Positions 21,472-29,640 of a stretch of 38,382 bases of DNA are shown here, piece by piece. Every line of letters begins with the position of its first letter. Within the stretch, counting starts at the first letter, position 1. A program made the translations under genes and the position numbers. The DNA comes from Caldilineaceae bacterium (lineage in GTDB: Bacteria > Chloroflexota > Anaerolineae > Caldilineales > Caldilineaceae): positions 1 to 38,382 of the forward strand of contig JAHBVG010000073.1 in NCBI GenBank assembly GCA_019637695.1, read 5' to 3'. The notes under the pieces were generated by a model. That model had not been told where the DNA came from. It saw only the letters and a program-made list of their open reading frames with translations, and did no database searches.

Positions 21472-22311
21472 TTGCCCATCCCTGATGATGACGCGATCCG
21501 CGAGATCGTCGAGAGTGTCCTTGCCAGCCGCAAATACCAGACGATTGCGCCTGATCTGATCCGCGCCATCGCCGCCGCCGAGATATCCAAAGGGCGCTCG
21601 CGCAAGGACGCCCTCAAAGCTACCAAGAATCAACTCCACCAGAGCGCAGCAGCCTATCAGACAGGGCGCATGGCCTACGACGTCTGGCTGCTCGATCTAC
21701 ATCAGAGCCATAAGGCTCCCTACGCCCAGGAATTCCGCGCACGCCTGCGCGCCATCATGGCGCACCACGCCTCGACTGCGGAACGGTTGCCCATCCTCGA
21801 CGATTTTTACAGTACAGTGCTGGCGGATCTGCCACCCCTGCGCTCGGTCCTTGATGTAGCCTGCGGGTTGAATCCATTGACCCTGCCGTGGATGGGTCTG
21901 CCCGCCGATGCCGTTTACTACGCTTGCGATATCTACACCGATCAGATCCGCTTTCTCAATGAGTTCTTTCCACTGGCAGGGATTCGAGGCGTGGCTGAAG
22001 TGCGCAATGTCCTCGCCCATCCACCCACGCAGCGGGTGGATCTGGCCCTGGTTCTCAAGACCATCCCCTGTCTGGAACAAGTGGATCGGTCGGCGGGCGC
22101 ACGGTTGCTTGATGCGCTCAACGCTCGCTATCTGCTGGTGAGCTTCCCTGTACGTTCGCTGGGCGGGCGCGCCAAAGGAATGGCGGCTAACTACGAGGCT
22201 CACTTCGCGAGATTGTCCGCCGGACGCGATTGGTCGATTAAACGGTTTGAGTTTGATGGGGAATTGGCGTTTCTGGCAACAACGCGTTCAGGAACGGTGG
22301 ATGAGGGGTAA
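21472..22311 (+). CDS. 16S rRNA m7G1405 methyltransferase homologue (aminoglycoside-resistance type)
   Basis: A 279-residue S-adenosylmethionine-dependent methyltransferase that closely follows the ArmA/RmtB family, which methylates N7 of G1405 in 16S rRNA and blocks binding of aminoglycosides. Family-specific features are visible: an N-terminal helical domain starting with VLASRKYQTIAPDL, then HASTAERL (99-106), SAM motif VLDVACGLNPL (127-136), CDI after strand 2, DLALVLKTIPCLEQ, and SFPVRSLGGRAKGM with the NY pair (224-241). The start is TTG 21472, since the N-terminal helix needs it and no ATG fits. It follows smpB after a repeat spacer. Self-protection, rRNA maintenance or acquired resistance are all possible; activity is untested. 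Confidence 0.88.
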   Translation: MPIPDDDAIREIVESVLASRKYQTIAPDLIRAIAAAEISKGRSRKDALKATKNQLHQSAAAYQTGRMAYDVWLLDLHQSHKAPYAQEFRARLRAIMAHHASTAERLPILDDFYSTVLADLPPLRSVLDVACGLNPLTLPWMGLPADAVYYACDIYTDQIRFLNEFFPLAGIRGVAEVRNVLAHPPTQRVDLALVLKTIPCLEQVDRSAGARLLDALNARYLLVSFPVRSLGGRAKGMAANYEAHFARLSAGRDWSIKRFEFDGELAFLATTRSGTVDEG

Positions 22312-22462
22312 ATAGATCCCTCGGAAGAGATCTGTAGCGCGAGAAATCATCCCCAGTGGATCAGCGTAAAGATGATAAAGTCAGCGTTGGTCAACGGTCC
22401 GGGGTTGGTAAAGCCCAAAAAACGTCAACAACAGAGGGTCGAAAAGGTGCATGAATCGCCTG

Positions 22463-23341
22463 TCAGAAGTCATACATCCACCTGTCATGTTCCCAGGGGA
22501 TAGGGCTGACTTCATCGTGTTTAAGGATCTGCTTATCGAGGCGGTCGATGCGCATGATTAGCCCACATGCCGGGTCAGGACAGGTAACGCGGCTATCGGT
22601 TTCGATCCAATCGGCGGGGTGGTTGATGCGCTGTCTCGCCGCCAGGAGCGGAAGCACAGAGTTGAGCGCCCAAATACAAAAGTGGCCGCCTTCGGGCAGG
22701 CTCAGGCTGCTGCTACGGCGCAGGTAGAAAGCGTCGCCTACCCGCATGTTACAGGTGCAGTTGCCGTTGATCTCTTCGACGATGACAGAGAGATCATACA
22801 GCTCGAATTCGTCTGGCCGCCGCTCTTTTTCTCTCGCCTCTTCTCGGAATCGCCAGTAGAGGTAGCGGTCGGTAGCGCGGAAGGGGGTGAACCCCACCTT
22901 TTGCAGCACACGCATGGACGCGACATTGGTGTTGGCCGTCTCAGCGCAGACCGAGCAAACCCCTGGTTGGGCCAGAGCCCACTGGACCATCCCCGCTACA
23001 GCTTCAGACATAAACCCGCGGTTGCGGAAGGCGTCGTCTGTGCCATAGCCGATCTCCACCTCGCCACGTTCGTCGGCAGGCCCCTTGAAACCACAACCGC
23101 CGATGAGACGCTGCTCGGATTTAAGGAGCATGATCCAATAGGTGTACCAGATGTGGTACTCTGGCGCATTCTTGACAAAACTGATATTGTGAGAAATCAC
23201 TGGACGCAGTCGACGCGCCAACGTCTGCTCGGTCTGCGGTAGACCCAGCAGCTTCTCCAACCTTTGATAATCATCCAAAAGGAGTTGCATGCCCTCAAGG
23301 CTAAGTGGAATCAGCTTCAATCGTTCAGTTTCTACGTGCAT
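22463..23341 (-). CDS. GNAT acetyltransferase fused to a TIGR04076-type domain
   Basis: A 292-residue two-domain protein. Residues 1-170 are a RimJ/RimL-type GNAT N-acetyltransferase: ERLKLIPLS at the start, GYGTDDAFRNRGFMSEAV as the acetyl-CoA binding stretch, and ETANTNVASMRVLQKVGF. Residues ~182-270 match the TIGR04076 family of small Cys-containing proteins: VEEINGNCTCNMRVGDAF, LPEGGHFCIWALNSVLPLL, VTCPDPACGLIMRI, with Cys195, Cys197, Cys222, Cys254 and Cys259 as possible metal or redox ligands. The two normally occur as separate proteins, so this fusion suggests a linked function. Convergent to the rRNA methyltransferase. Confidence 0.82.
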   Translation of the reverse strand: MHVETERLKLIPLSLEGMQLLLDDYQRLEKLLGLPQTEQTLARRLRPVISHNISFVKNAPEYHIWYTYWIMLLKSEQRLIGGCGFKGPADERGEVEIGYGTDDAFRNRGFMSEAVAGMVQWALAQPGVCSVCAETANTNVASMRVLQKVGFTPFRATDRYLYWRFREEAREKERRPDEFELYDLSVIVEEINGNCTCNMRVGDAFYLRRSSSLSLPEGGHFCIWALNSVLPLLAARQRINHPADWIETDSRVTCPDPACGLIMRIDRLDKQILKHDEVSPIPWEHDRWMYDF

Positions 23342-23524
23342 AATCGTTTTCTCAAGTGGTTGATAAACCCACCTTCATTTTGTCCTATCAACGCAAATGG
23401 AGCAAGTTCCCGTGTGCGGTTGGACTGCATCCACCTTCTTTGTTTGACAATAAGTGGCAAAGCATCATAATAGCGTTGCCGTTTTCAATTCTGCAATCCC
23501 TCCATCACCAGGATCGCCCACCCC

Positions 23525-24862
23525 ATGACCACAACCTCTTCCCCTGCGCCACTCTACGGTGTAGGTCTGACGTTGGACAAGCTGGAACGTACCCACTGCG
23601 ATCGCTGTGGATCGAGCGCGATCCTTGGGCAATACTATCGCTGGGAGAGACGGGAGCGGCTCTGTCCGCGCTGTCTGCCTGGGTCCACGAACCGAAGCCT
23701 GCTCTGGGCCTACCTCTTTCTGCTCGCCTCAGTGATCGGGGCAGCAGCGTTGGTTGGCAGCATAGAGGGCGGATTCGCCACTTTATTTGTGGTCAATGCG
23801 CTGATCGGCGTGGTCATCCTCCATCTGTTGATCATTCCCCATGAACTGATCCACGCCGCCGTGGCGCGGCTGCTGGGTGGGCAGGTCTTCGCCATCCACT
23901 TCGGGCTGGGGACGCCGCTATGGTCAGGTCGATGGCGCGGCATGCAGATCTTCCTGCGCCAATTCCCGGTGATGGGGATGTGTATCTTTGGCCTGCCACA
24001 ACCCGGCTGGATTCGGTTGCGCTATGGATTGGTCACCGCGGCGCCGTTGGTAGGTCATCTGATCTTTGCCGTCTGGCTATGGCCGCAACTGAATTGGGTC
24101 GGCGTTTGGACAACGCTCTCCTGGCGCGAGATGTTGATGTTTGCCAATGGATTCTTGTTGATCACCAACCTCTTCCCCAATCGTAGCGCTGGCGCCGGGT
24201 TGGGCACCGATGGGTTGAAGCTGTGGGGGCTGATCACTGGCAAGATCACCGCTCAGGAACTTCATTCGCTCTACTTTGCCGTTGCTGCCGGAGAGAAGTT
24301 CCAGGCGCAAGAGGCCGAGGCTGGGCTTGCCATCGCCGACGCCGGCATCGCGCTCTATCCTGACCATCTGGTTCTACAGACCAATCGACTGGGCTTATTG
24401 TTGCAGGCCCATCGATACGAAGAAGCGTTGCCCCTGCTCATCGCCAAACTGGCTGGCCCCTATCCCGACCCGCTGTTACAGGCGCTCGATCTCAACAACG
24501 CCGCGTGGAGCATCCTCATGCTGGCGAGATCAGGCCAATTGGATGGCACAGGCTACGATCTGGCCCAGGGGAAAGAATACGCAGAATGGGCCTTTGCCAT
24601 GCTGCCCTGGCTGGCCGCTGTCGAAGGGACCTGGGCCGCCTACCTGCTAGAGATAGGCGAAACCGAACAGGCGATCGTCCACTCGCTCTCCGCGGCGAAA
24701 CATCAAGAGATCGCCGAACACCGGGCCACCAATCTGGCCCACGCCGCCGTTGGCCATCACCGCCTGGGACAACACGACGAAGCGCGCGCTCTCCTCGCCC
24801 AGGCCCAATCCCTCGCGCCGCAGGGGGCGCAGGTGCGCTGGGCGGCGGGACAGTTGCGTTAA
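23525..24862 (+). CDS. Zinc-ribbon, M50-like membrane metalloprotease with TPR tail
   Basis: A 445-residue membrane protein with three parts. Residues 25-50 form a zinc ribbon (CDRC and CPRC, two CxxC knuckles). Residues 58-235 are hydrophobic helices carrying an M50 (site-2 protease) zinc motif, HELIH at 106-110. A likely third-ligand region NLFPNRSAGAGLGTDG has Asp229 in place of the classic NLLPIPPLDG. The C-terminal ~200 residues are TPR-like helix pairs (HRYEEALPLL, GETEQAIVHS, GQHDEARALLAQAQ). It would cleave membrane proteins or act as a scaffold. The start ATG 23525 follows a weak CAGGA. No anti-sigma factor target is adjacent. Confidence 0.8.
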   Translation: MTTTSSPAPLYGVGLTLDKLERTHCDRCGSSAILGQYYRWERRERLCPRCLPGSTNRSLLWAYLFLLASVIGAAALVGSIEGGFATLFVVNALIGVVILHLLIIPHELIHAAVARLLGGQVFAIHFGLGTPLWSGRWRGMQIFLRQFPVMGMCIFGLPQPGWIRLRYGLVTAAPLVGHLIFAVWLWPQLNWVGVWTTLSWREMLMFANGFLLITNLFPNRSAGAGLGTDGLKLWGLITGKITAQELHSLYFAVAAGEKFQAQEAEAGLAIADAGIALYPDHLVLQTNRLGLLLQAHRYEEALPLLIAKLAGPYPDPLLQALDLNNAAWSILMLARSGQLDGTGYDLAQGKEYAEWAFAMLPWLAAVEGTWAAYLLEIGETEQAIVHSLSAAKHQEIAEHRATNLAHAAVGHHRLGQHDEARALLAQAQSLAPQGAQVRWAAGQLR

Positions 24863-24865
24863 GGT

Positions 24866-24900
24866 AGAGATTGGAGATTGGAGATTAGAGATTAGAGATT
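24866..24900. repeat. Heptamer tandem array (AGAGATT/GGAGATT, 5 units)
   Basis: Five contiguous 7-bp units: AGAGATT, GGAGATT twice, AGAGATT twice. Its complement follows after 15 bp. Confidence 0.92.
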
Positions 24901-24915
24901 TCGTACACGAGAACT

Positions 24916-24943
24916 AATCTCCAATATCCAATATCCAATCTCT
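24916..24943. repeat. Inverted heptamer array (AATCTCC/AATATCC, 4 units)
   Basis: Four contiguous 7-bp units in the opposite orientation to the previous array; with it they form an inverted repeat. Next to it is the MITE-like element. Confidence 0.9.
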
Positions 24944-24946
24944 AAT

Positions 24947-25068
24947 GTAACTATACAGTGAGTATGGAAAGTCCCCGGCACTTGACGAACGCAGGTTTTG
25001 GTCACCAGTGTGATCCGTCCCCTTTACCAGAGAAAGTGCCGGGGACTTTGCGAAACATCTGTAGTTAC
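24947..25068. mobile_element. 122-bp MITE, IS66-like ends, 8-bp target duplication
   Basis: Terminal inverted repeats GTAACTA at 24947 and TAGTTAC at 25068 (longer with a two-base slip, GTAACTATACAG/CTGTAGTTAC). Internal perfect 16-bp arms AAAGTCCCCGGCACTT (24968-24983) and AAGTGCCGGGGACTTT (25034-25049). It is directly flanked by TCTCTAAT at 24939-24946 and 25069-25076, an exact 8-bp direct repeat. IS66-family elements have ends beginning GTAA and make 8-bp duplications, so this is probably a non-autonomous relative. It carries no transposase. Caveat: the insertion site is itself a repeated spacer, so part of the duplication could pre-exist. Confidence 0.8.
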
Positions 25069-25096
25069 TCTCTAATTTCCAATTTGGATCAACCCC

Positions 25097-26770
25097 ATGA
25101 CGAACCGCAAGCAGAAGTTAGAACTGACCTGGATCGGCAAAGACGAGCGCCCGCGCCTGGAACCGCGCATTCTGCTCGAAGACCCCAGCCGGAGCTACCA
25201 CGCCGCCCACCGCGTCGGTGAGGACGATCTCTTCGACAACCGCCTGATCTTCGGCGATAACTTGCTGGCGCTCAAGGCGTTGGAACAGGAGTTTACCGGG
25301 AAGGTCAAGTGTATTTACATAGATCCGCCATACAATACTGGCAGCGCCTTTGAAACATATGATGATGGTATCGAACATTCACTTTGGTTGTCGCTCATGC
25401 GGGATCGATTAGATCTATGCAAATCGCTGCTTTCACCTCAAGGCTCTATATGGGTGAGCATAGATGATCGTGAGCAAGCATATCTACGTGTGTTAATGGA
25501 TGAGATATTCGGACGGCAGTGTTTCATTGCATGCAATGTTTGGCAGAAGAGATACTCGCGTGAAAACAGAGAAGCAATAGGTGACAGCCATGAATACGTG
25601 ATTGTCTATGCAAAAGATCCTTTCAGCTTCAAAGAAACGAGGAACTTCTTGCCATTGCAGGACAAACAACGAAAGCTATACCGTAACCCAGATGATGATC
25701 CACGTGGCGATTGGCAGTCAGTGTCACTGCTTGCTCAAGGTTACCGGCCAAACCAAATGTATGAGATTACAGCACCTTCAGGGGTGAAACATTCTCCGCC
25801 TCCAGGGAACTGTTGGAAACTAATCGAAGATGAATTCCAAAAGCTCGTTGATGATAACCGAATTTACTTTGGGCAAGATGGAACAGGCGTCCCTAGACGC
25901 AAGTACTTTCTTCGTGAAGCACGTGGTCTTGTTCCTTGGACATGGTGGCCTCATGAGGACGTTGGACACACGGGCGAGGCAAAGCAGGAGGTCAATGCTT
26001 TGTTCGGCGCAGATATGAGTTTTGACACAGCCAAACCAGAGCGATTGATCAGTCGTGTCCTAACAATCGCCACCAATCCCGGCGATCTCGTCCTCGACTC
26101 CTTCGCCGGTTCCGGCACCACCGGCGTGGTGGCGCACAAGATGGGGCGGCGCTGGATCATGGTCGAGTTGGGTGAACACTGCCATACTCACATCATCCCC
26201 CGCTTGCAGAAGGTCATCGACGGCGACGATCCCGGCGGCATCACAAAAGAGGTCGATTGGCGGGGCGGCGGCGGCTTCCGCTACTTCCGGCTGGCCCCGT
26301 CGCTGTTGGAGAAAGATCGCTGGGGCAACTGGGTGATCAACAAACAGTACAAGCCCGAAATGCTGGTCGAAGCCGTCTGCAAGCTGGAGGGTTTCACCTT
26401 TGCCCCCAGCGACAGCATCTACTGGCAGCACGGCCATTCCACCGAGCGCGACTTCATCTACGTCACCACGCAGACGCTGACGCATGAGCAGCTTCAGTTG
26501 CTCAACGACGAAGTGGGGGCGGAGCGCAGTCTGTTGGTCCTCTGCGCGGCCTACCGCGCCGCCGCCGAAGACGCCTACCCCAACCTCACGGTCAAGAAGA
26601 TCCCCACCGCGGTCTTGTCCCGTTGTGAATACGGCAAAGACGACTACAGCCTGCGCATCGAAAACTTGCCGTCCGCGCCGGCCACCTCCTTGCCCGCGGG
26701 GGACGCCGACGGCGGGGATGATCCAATGGCGCAGTTGGGGCTGTTCAACATTCATTCGGGTGAGGACTGA
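25097..26770 (+). CDS. mod: Type III restriction-modification methyltransferase (Mod)
   Basis: A 557-residue DNA adenine-N6 methyltransferase of the beta class, the modification and recognition subunit of a type III system. Motif IV DPPYNTG is at 76-82 and the SAM motif DSFAGSGTTG at 334-343, the order of the beta class. Between them lies the recognition segment. The C-terminal ~190 residues (GGGFRYFRLAPSLL onward) occur in this subgroup. Codon use is GC-rich except from about 25310 to 26065, which is markedly AT-richer; the breaks coincide with motif IV and just before motif I. It sits 2 bp upstream of the res gene. A weak ribosome binding site precedes ATG 25097. Confidence 0.9.
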   Translation: MTNRKQKLELTWIGKDERPRLEPRILLEDPSRSYHAAHRVGEDDLFDNRLIFGDNLLALKALEQEFTGKVKCIYIDPPYNTGSAFETYDDGIEHSLWLSLMRDRLDLCKSLLSPQGSIWVSIDDREQAYLRVLMDEIFGRQCFIACNVWQKRYSRENREAIGDSHEYVIVYAKDPFSFKETRNFLPLQDKQRKLYRNPDDDPRGDWQSVSLLAQGYRPNQMYEITAPSGVKHSPPPGNCWKLIEDEFQKLVDDNRIYFGQDGTGVPRRKYFLREARGLVPWTWWPHEDVGHTGEAKQEVNALFGADMSFDTAKPERLISRVLTIATNPGDLVLDSFAGSGTTGVVAHKMGRRWIMVELGEHCHTHIIPRLQKVIDGDDPGGITKEVDWRGGGGFRYFRLAPSLLEKDRWGNWVINKQYKPEMLVEAVCKLEGFTFAPSDSIYWQHGHSTERDFIYVTTQTLTHEQLQLLNDEVGAERSLLVLCAAYRAAAEDAYPNLTVKKIPTAVLSRCEYGKDDYSLRIENLPSAPATSLPAGDADGGDDPMAQLGLFNIHSGED

Positions 26771-26772
26771 GC

Positions 26773-29448
26773 ATGAATCGGCATGTGAATGCAATTAGTG
26801 GTCGATTGAGTTTGCGTCCGCCGCAGCGGCGCTCTTTGGAGATCCTGGATCGGGTGGTGGAGATTGCCCAGCCGCACAAATCTGGCGATGTGGCCGCGGC
26901 GCTGGAGGTGATCCGCAGCGAGTTTCCCACCGTCAGCGACTTCGAGCGCGATTTCCCGTCGCTCTGCTTTGCGCTGGCCACCGGCGTGGGCAAGACGCGC
27001 CTGATGGGCGCGTTCATCAGCTACCTGCACCTGGCCCACGGGCTGCGCAACTTCTTTGTGCTCGCCCCCAACCTCACCATCTACAACAAACTCATCGCCG
27101 ACTTTACGCCCAACACGCCCAAATATGTCTTCCGCGGCATTGCCGAGTTCGCCACCCTGGCCCCGCGCCTGATCACCGGCGAAAACTACGAAAGCAGCAT
27201 TGCCGCGCCCACCACGCTCTTCGCCGGCTACGGCCACGAGATCACCGTCAACATCTTCAACATCTCCAAGATCAACAGCGAGGTGCGCGGCGGCAATGCC
27301 CCACGCATCAAACGGCTCTCCGAGTACATCGGCGACAGCTACTTCAACTACCTGGCCCAACTCCCCGATCTCGTCCTCTTGATGGACGAATCGCACCGCT
27401 ATCGCGCCAGCGCCGGCGCGCGCGCCATCAACGAACTCAAACCGGTGTTGGGTCTTGAACTCACGGCCACGCCTTTCGTCGAAACCAGCCGCGGGGCGAT
27501 CCCCTTCAAGAACGTGATCTACGACTATCCGCTGGCCAGAGCGCTGCAAGATGGCTTTGTCAAAGAACCGGCGGTGGTTACCCAGAAGAACTTCCAGCCG
27601 CAGAACTACAGCCGCGAGGAGTTGGAACAGATCAAACTTGAAGACGGCGTACGCCTGCACGAACGGGTGAAAGTGGAACTGCAAACCTACGCCCGCCAAC
27701 ATGGCGTCAAAACGGTAAAGCCTTTTATGCTGGTGATCGCGCGTGACACCACCCACGCCCGATCCCTGCTCGATCTCATCCAATCCGAAGCGTTCTTCGA
27801 CGGTCGCTACAAGAGCAAAGTCATCCAGGTCGATTCAACCACCAGAGAAGATGAAGTGGTCGAACGTCTGCTGGCTGTGGAAAGCCCCAGCGAACCGACG
27901 GAGATCGTGATCCATGTCAACATGCTCAAAGAGGGCTGGGACGTTACCAACCTCTACACCATCGTCCCCTTGCGCGCCGCCAATGCACGCATCCTCATTG
28001 AGCAGTCGATTGGCCGCGGGTTGCGCCTGCCCTACGGCAAGCGCACCGGCGTTAAAGAAGTGGACCGGCTCAGCATCATCGCCCACGACAAGTTCCAGGA
28101 GATCGTCGACGAAGCCAGTCGCCCTGACTCTGTGATCCGGTTGGAGCAGGTGATCCTGGAGCCGGAAGAAAACCGCCGCCGCATCACCACCGTCGCCTCA
28201 GTGCCCACCGTGGCCGCTGTCCTCAGCGGACAGGCGCCTGCGCCTGTTTCCGGCGACGGACGAACAGCGCCTCAACCCGCGCCGTTTAACTCCCCTGTGG
28301 AGCAGACAATTGCGGGGCTTGCCTATCAGGCCATCCAACGCCGCCAAACCTTGGCGACCTCCGCGCACCTGAGTACGCCCGAAGTGGTGATCGCTATCGT
28401 CAAAGAGGTCAGGTCTGAGTACACCGCCGTTCCCCAGCCCGAACTGCCCGGCCTTGCCCCCACGCCTGAACCCAACATTGAAGACGTTGTCCGTCAGACC
28501 ATCGAGCAGGTGCGGCAACTCACCATCGACATCCCGCGCATTGTCGTCGTCCCCTCCGAGGATCTGACCATCGGTTTCCATCCCTTCATCTTGGATACGC
28601 AGAACGTCTTCTTTCAGCCGGTGGAGCGCGATCTTCTGGTACAGAGTTTACGCACCCACGAACGCGACACCGTCCAACTTGATGGCCGCGTCGCATCCGA
28701 AGCCCGCTTTGAAGATTACCTCGTGCGTCAACTGGTGGACTACCCGGATATCGCCTACGAAGATCAGGCCGATCTCCTCTACGACCTGGCTGGGCAAATG
28801 GTGGCTCACCTGCACAGCTATCTGCCGGAGGAAACGGATGTGCTTAACGTTTTGCTCTACTACCAACGTCAACTGGCTGCCTTGATCCACGCGCAGATGC
28901 AAAGTCACCGTTGGGAAAAAGCCAGCGACTACACGGTCAAAGTCACCCACGGTTTTGTCACCCTCAAAGAGAGCGCCTTCACCGCCCCCGCCGACAGACC
29001 GATAGAGAACGTTCACACGCCGCCTGCCGACAGAAGCAAGATCGCCCAGATTGTCTACGGCGGTTTTGTACGTTGTCTCTATTCTACGCAGAAGTTTCAA
29101 TCGGACGCTGAACGGCGGTTGGCGTTGATCCTGGATCGGGAGGCGGATAAGTGGTTCAAACCGGCCAGCGGACAGTTCCAGATCTACTATCCCGACGGCC
29201 ATGATCACCGAGAGTACATCCCCGACTTCGTGGCCGAGACGTCGTCTCATATCTACCTGATCGAAGTCAAAGCCGAAAACGAAATGGACGATGCAACTGT
29301 ACTGGCCAAGAAGAGAGCGGCGGAGACATGGTGCAGCCACGCATCTGACCACTCGCTTGCAAACGGCGCAAAACCCTGGCGGTATGCTGTTATTGCGCAT
29401 AGTATGATCGCGGACAACATGACGTTGGAAAGACTTTTATTGGGGTAG
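26773..29448 (+). CDS. res: Type III restriction enzyme Res subunit (helicase-nuclease)
   Basis: An 891-residue superfamily 2 helicase joined to a PD-(D/E)xK nuclease, which translocates along and cuts unmodified DNA together with Mod. Walker A is ATGVGKT (69-75), motif II is DESH (205-208), motif VI is QSIGRGLRL (from 411), and the nuclease core is PD at 817-818 with EVK at 831-833, followed by KKRAAETWC. The length is normal for the family. GGTGAGGA lies before ATG 26773, and its start is 2 bp after mod, so they are translationally coupled. All key residues look intact, so the system is probably active. Confidence 0.92.
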   Translation: MNRHVNAISGRLSLRPPQRRSLEILDRVVEIAQPHKSGDVAAALEVIRSEFPTVSDFERDFPSLCFALATGVGKTRLMGAFISYLHLAHGLRNFFVLAPNLTIYNKLIADFTPNTPKYVFRGIAEFATLAPRLITGENYESSIAAPTTLFAGYGHEITVNIFNISKINSEVRGGNAPRIKRLSEYIGDSYFNYLAQLPDLVLLMDESHRYRASAGARAINELKPVLGLELTATPFVETSRGAIPFKNVIYDYPLARALQDGFVKEPAVVTQKNFQPQNYSREELEQIKLEDGVRLHERVKVELQTYARQHGVKTVKPFMLVIARDTTHARSLLDLIQSEAFFDGRYKSKVIQVDSTTREDEVVERLLAVESPSEPTEIVIHVNMLKEGWDVTNLYTIVPLRAANARILIEQSIGRGLRLPYGKRTGVKEVDRLSIIAHDKFQEIVDEASRPDSVIRLEQVILEPEENRRRITTVASVPTVAAVLSGQAPAPVSGDGRTAPQPAPFNSPVEQTIAGLAYQAIQRRQTLATSAHLSTPEVVIAIVKEVRSEYTAVPQPELPGLAPTPEPNIEDVVRQTIEQVRQLTIDIPRIVVVPSEDLTIGFHPFILDTQNVFFQPVERDLLVQSLRTHERDTVQLDGRVASEARFEDYLVRQLVDYPDIAYEDQADLLYDLAGQMVAHLHSYLPEETDVLNVLLYYQRQLAALIHAQMQSHRWEKASDYTVKVTHGFVTLKESAFTAPADRPIENVHTPPADRSKIAQIVYGGFVRCLYSTQKFQSDAERRLALILDREADKWFKPASGQFQIYYPDGHDHREYIPDFVAETSSHIYLIEVKAENEMDDATVLAKKRAAETWCSHASDHSLANGAKPWRYAVIAHSMIADNMTLERLLLG

Positions 29449-29640
29449 TACGAGCGTGAGGAACCAGCACGGTCACGTGTACCGTTCTTCGTCTTTCGTC
29501 CTCTGCTCCCTGTATCTTCTGGAGTAACCCTCACGGTTGAACCGCCTGACAAAATAGTAAGATGAGGGGAGTTGAGCCACTGTCGCTGTTCTGGCTGTAT
29601 AGGCATTGACGGTGGCAGACCTGAGCAAAGGAGATCCCGA
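29449..29640. other. Spacer between res and the membrane nuclease-like gene
   Basis: About 190 bp with degenerate ttcgtc/tcctctg repeats near 29485-29520. No clear promoter and no terminator hairpin, so read-through from res into 29641 remains possible. Confidence 0.4.

Noticed and set aside
22312..22462. Short minus-strand frame MHLFDPLLLTFF / FGFTNPGPLTNADFIIF with a frame change at a run of T
   Set aside because: It looks peptide-like only if one base is shifted, has no recognised family and no clear ribosome binding site. It may be a relic or chance.
25097..29448. Could the methyltransferase-helicase pair be a BREX or DISARM system?
   Set aside because: No pglZ, brxC, drm or phospholipase genes are present; two adjacent mod-res genes with a C-terminal PD-ExK nuclease fit type III.
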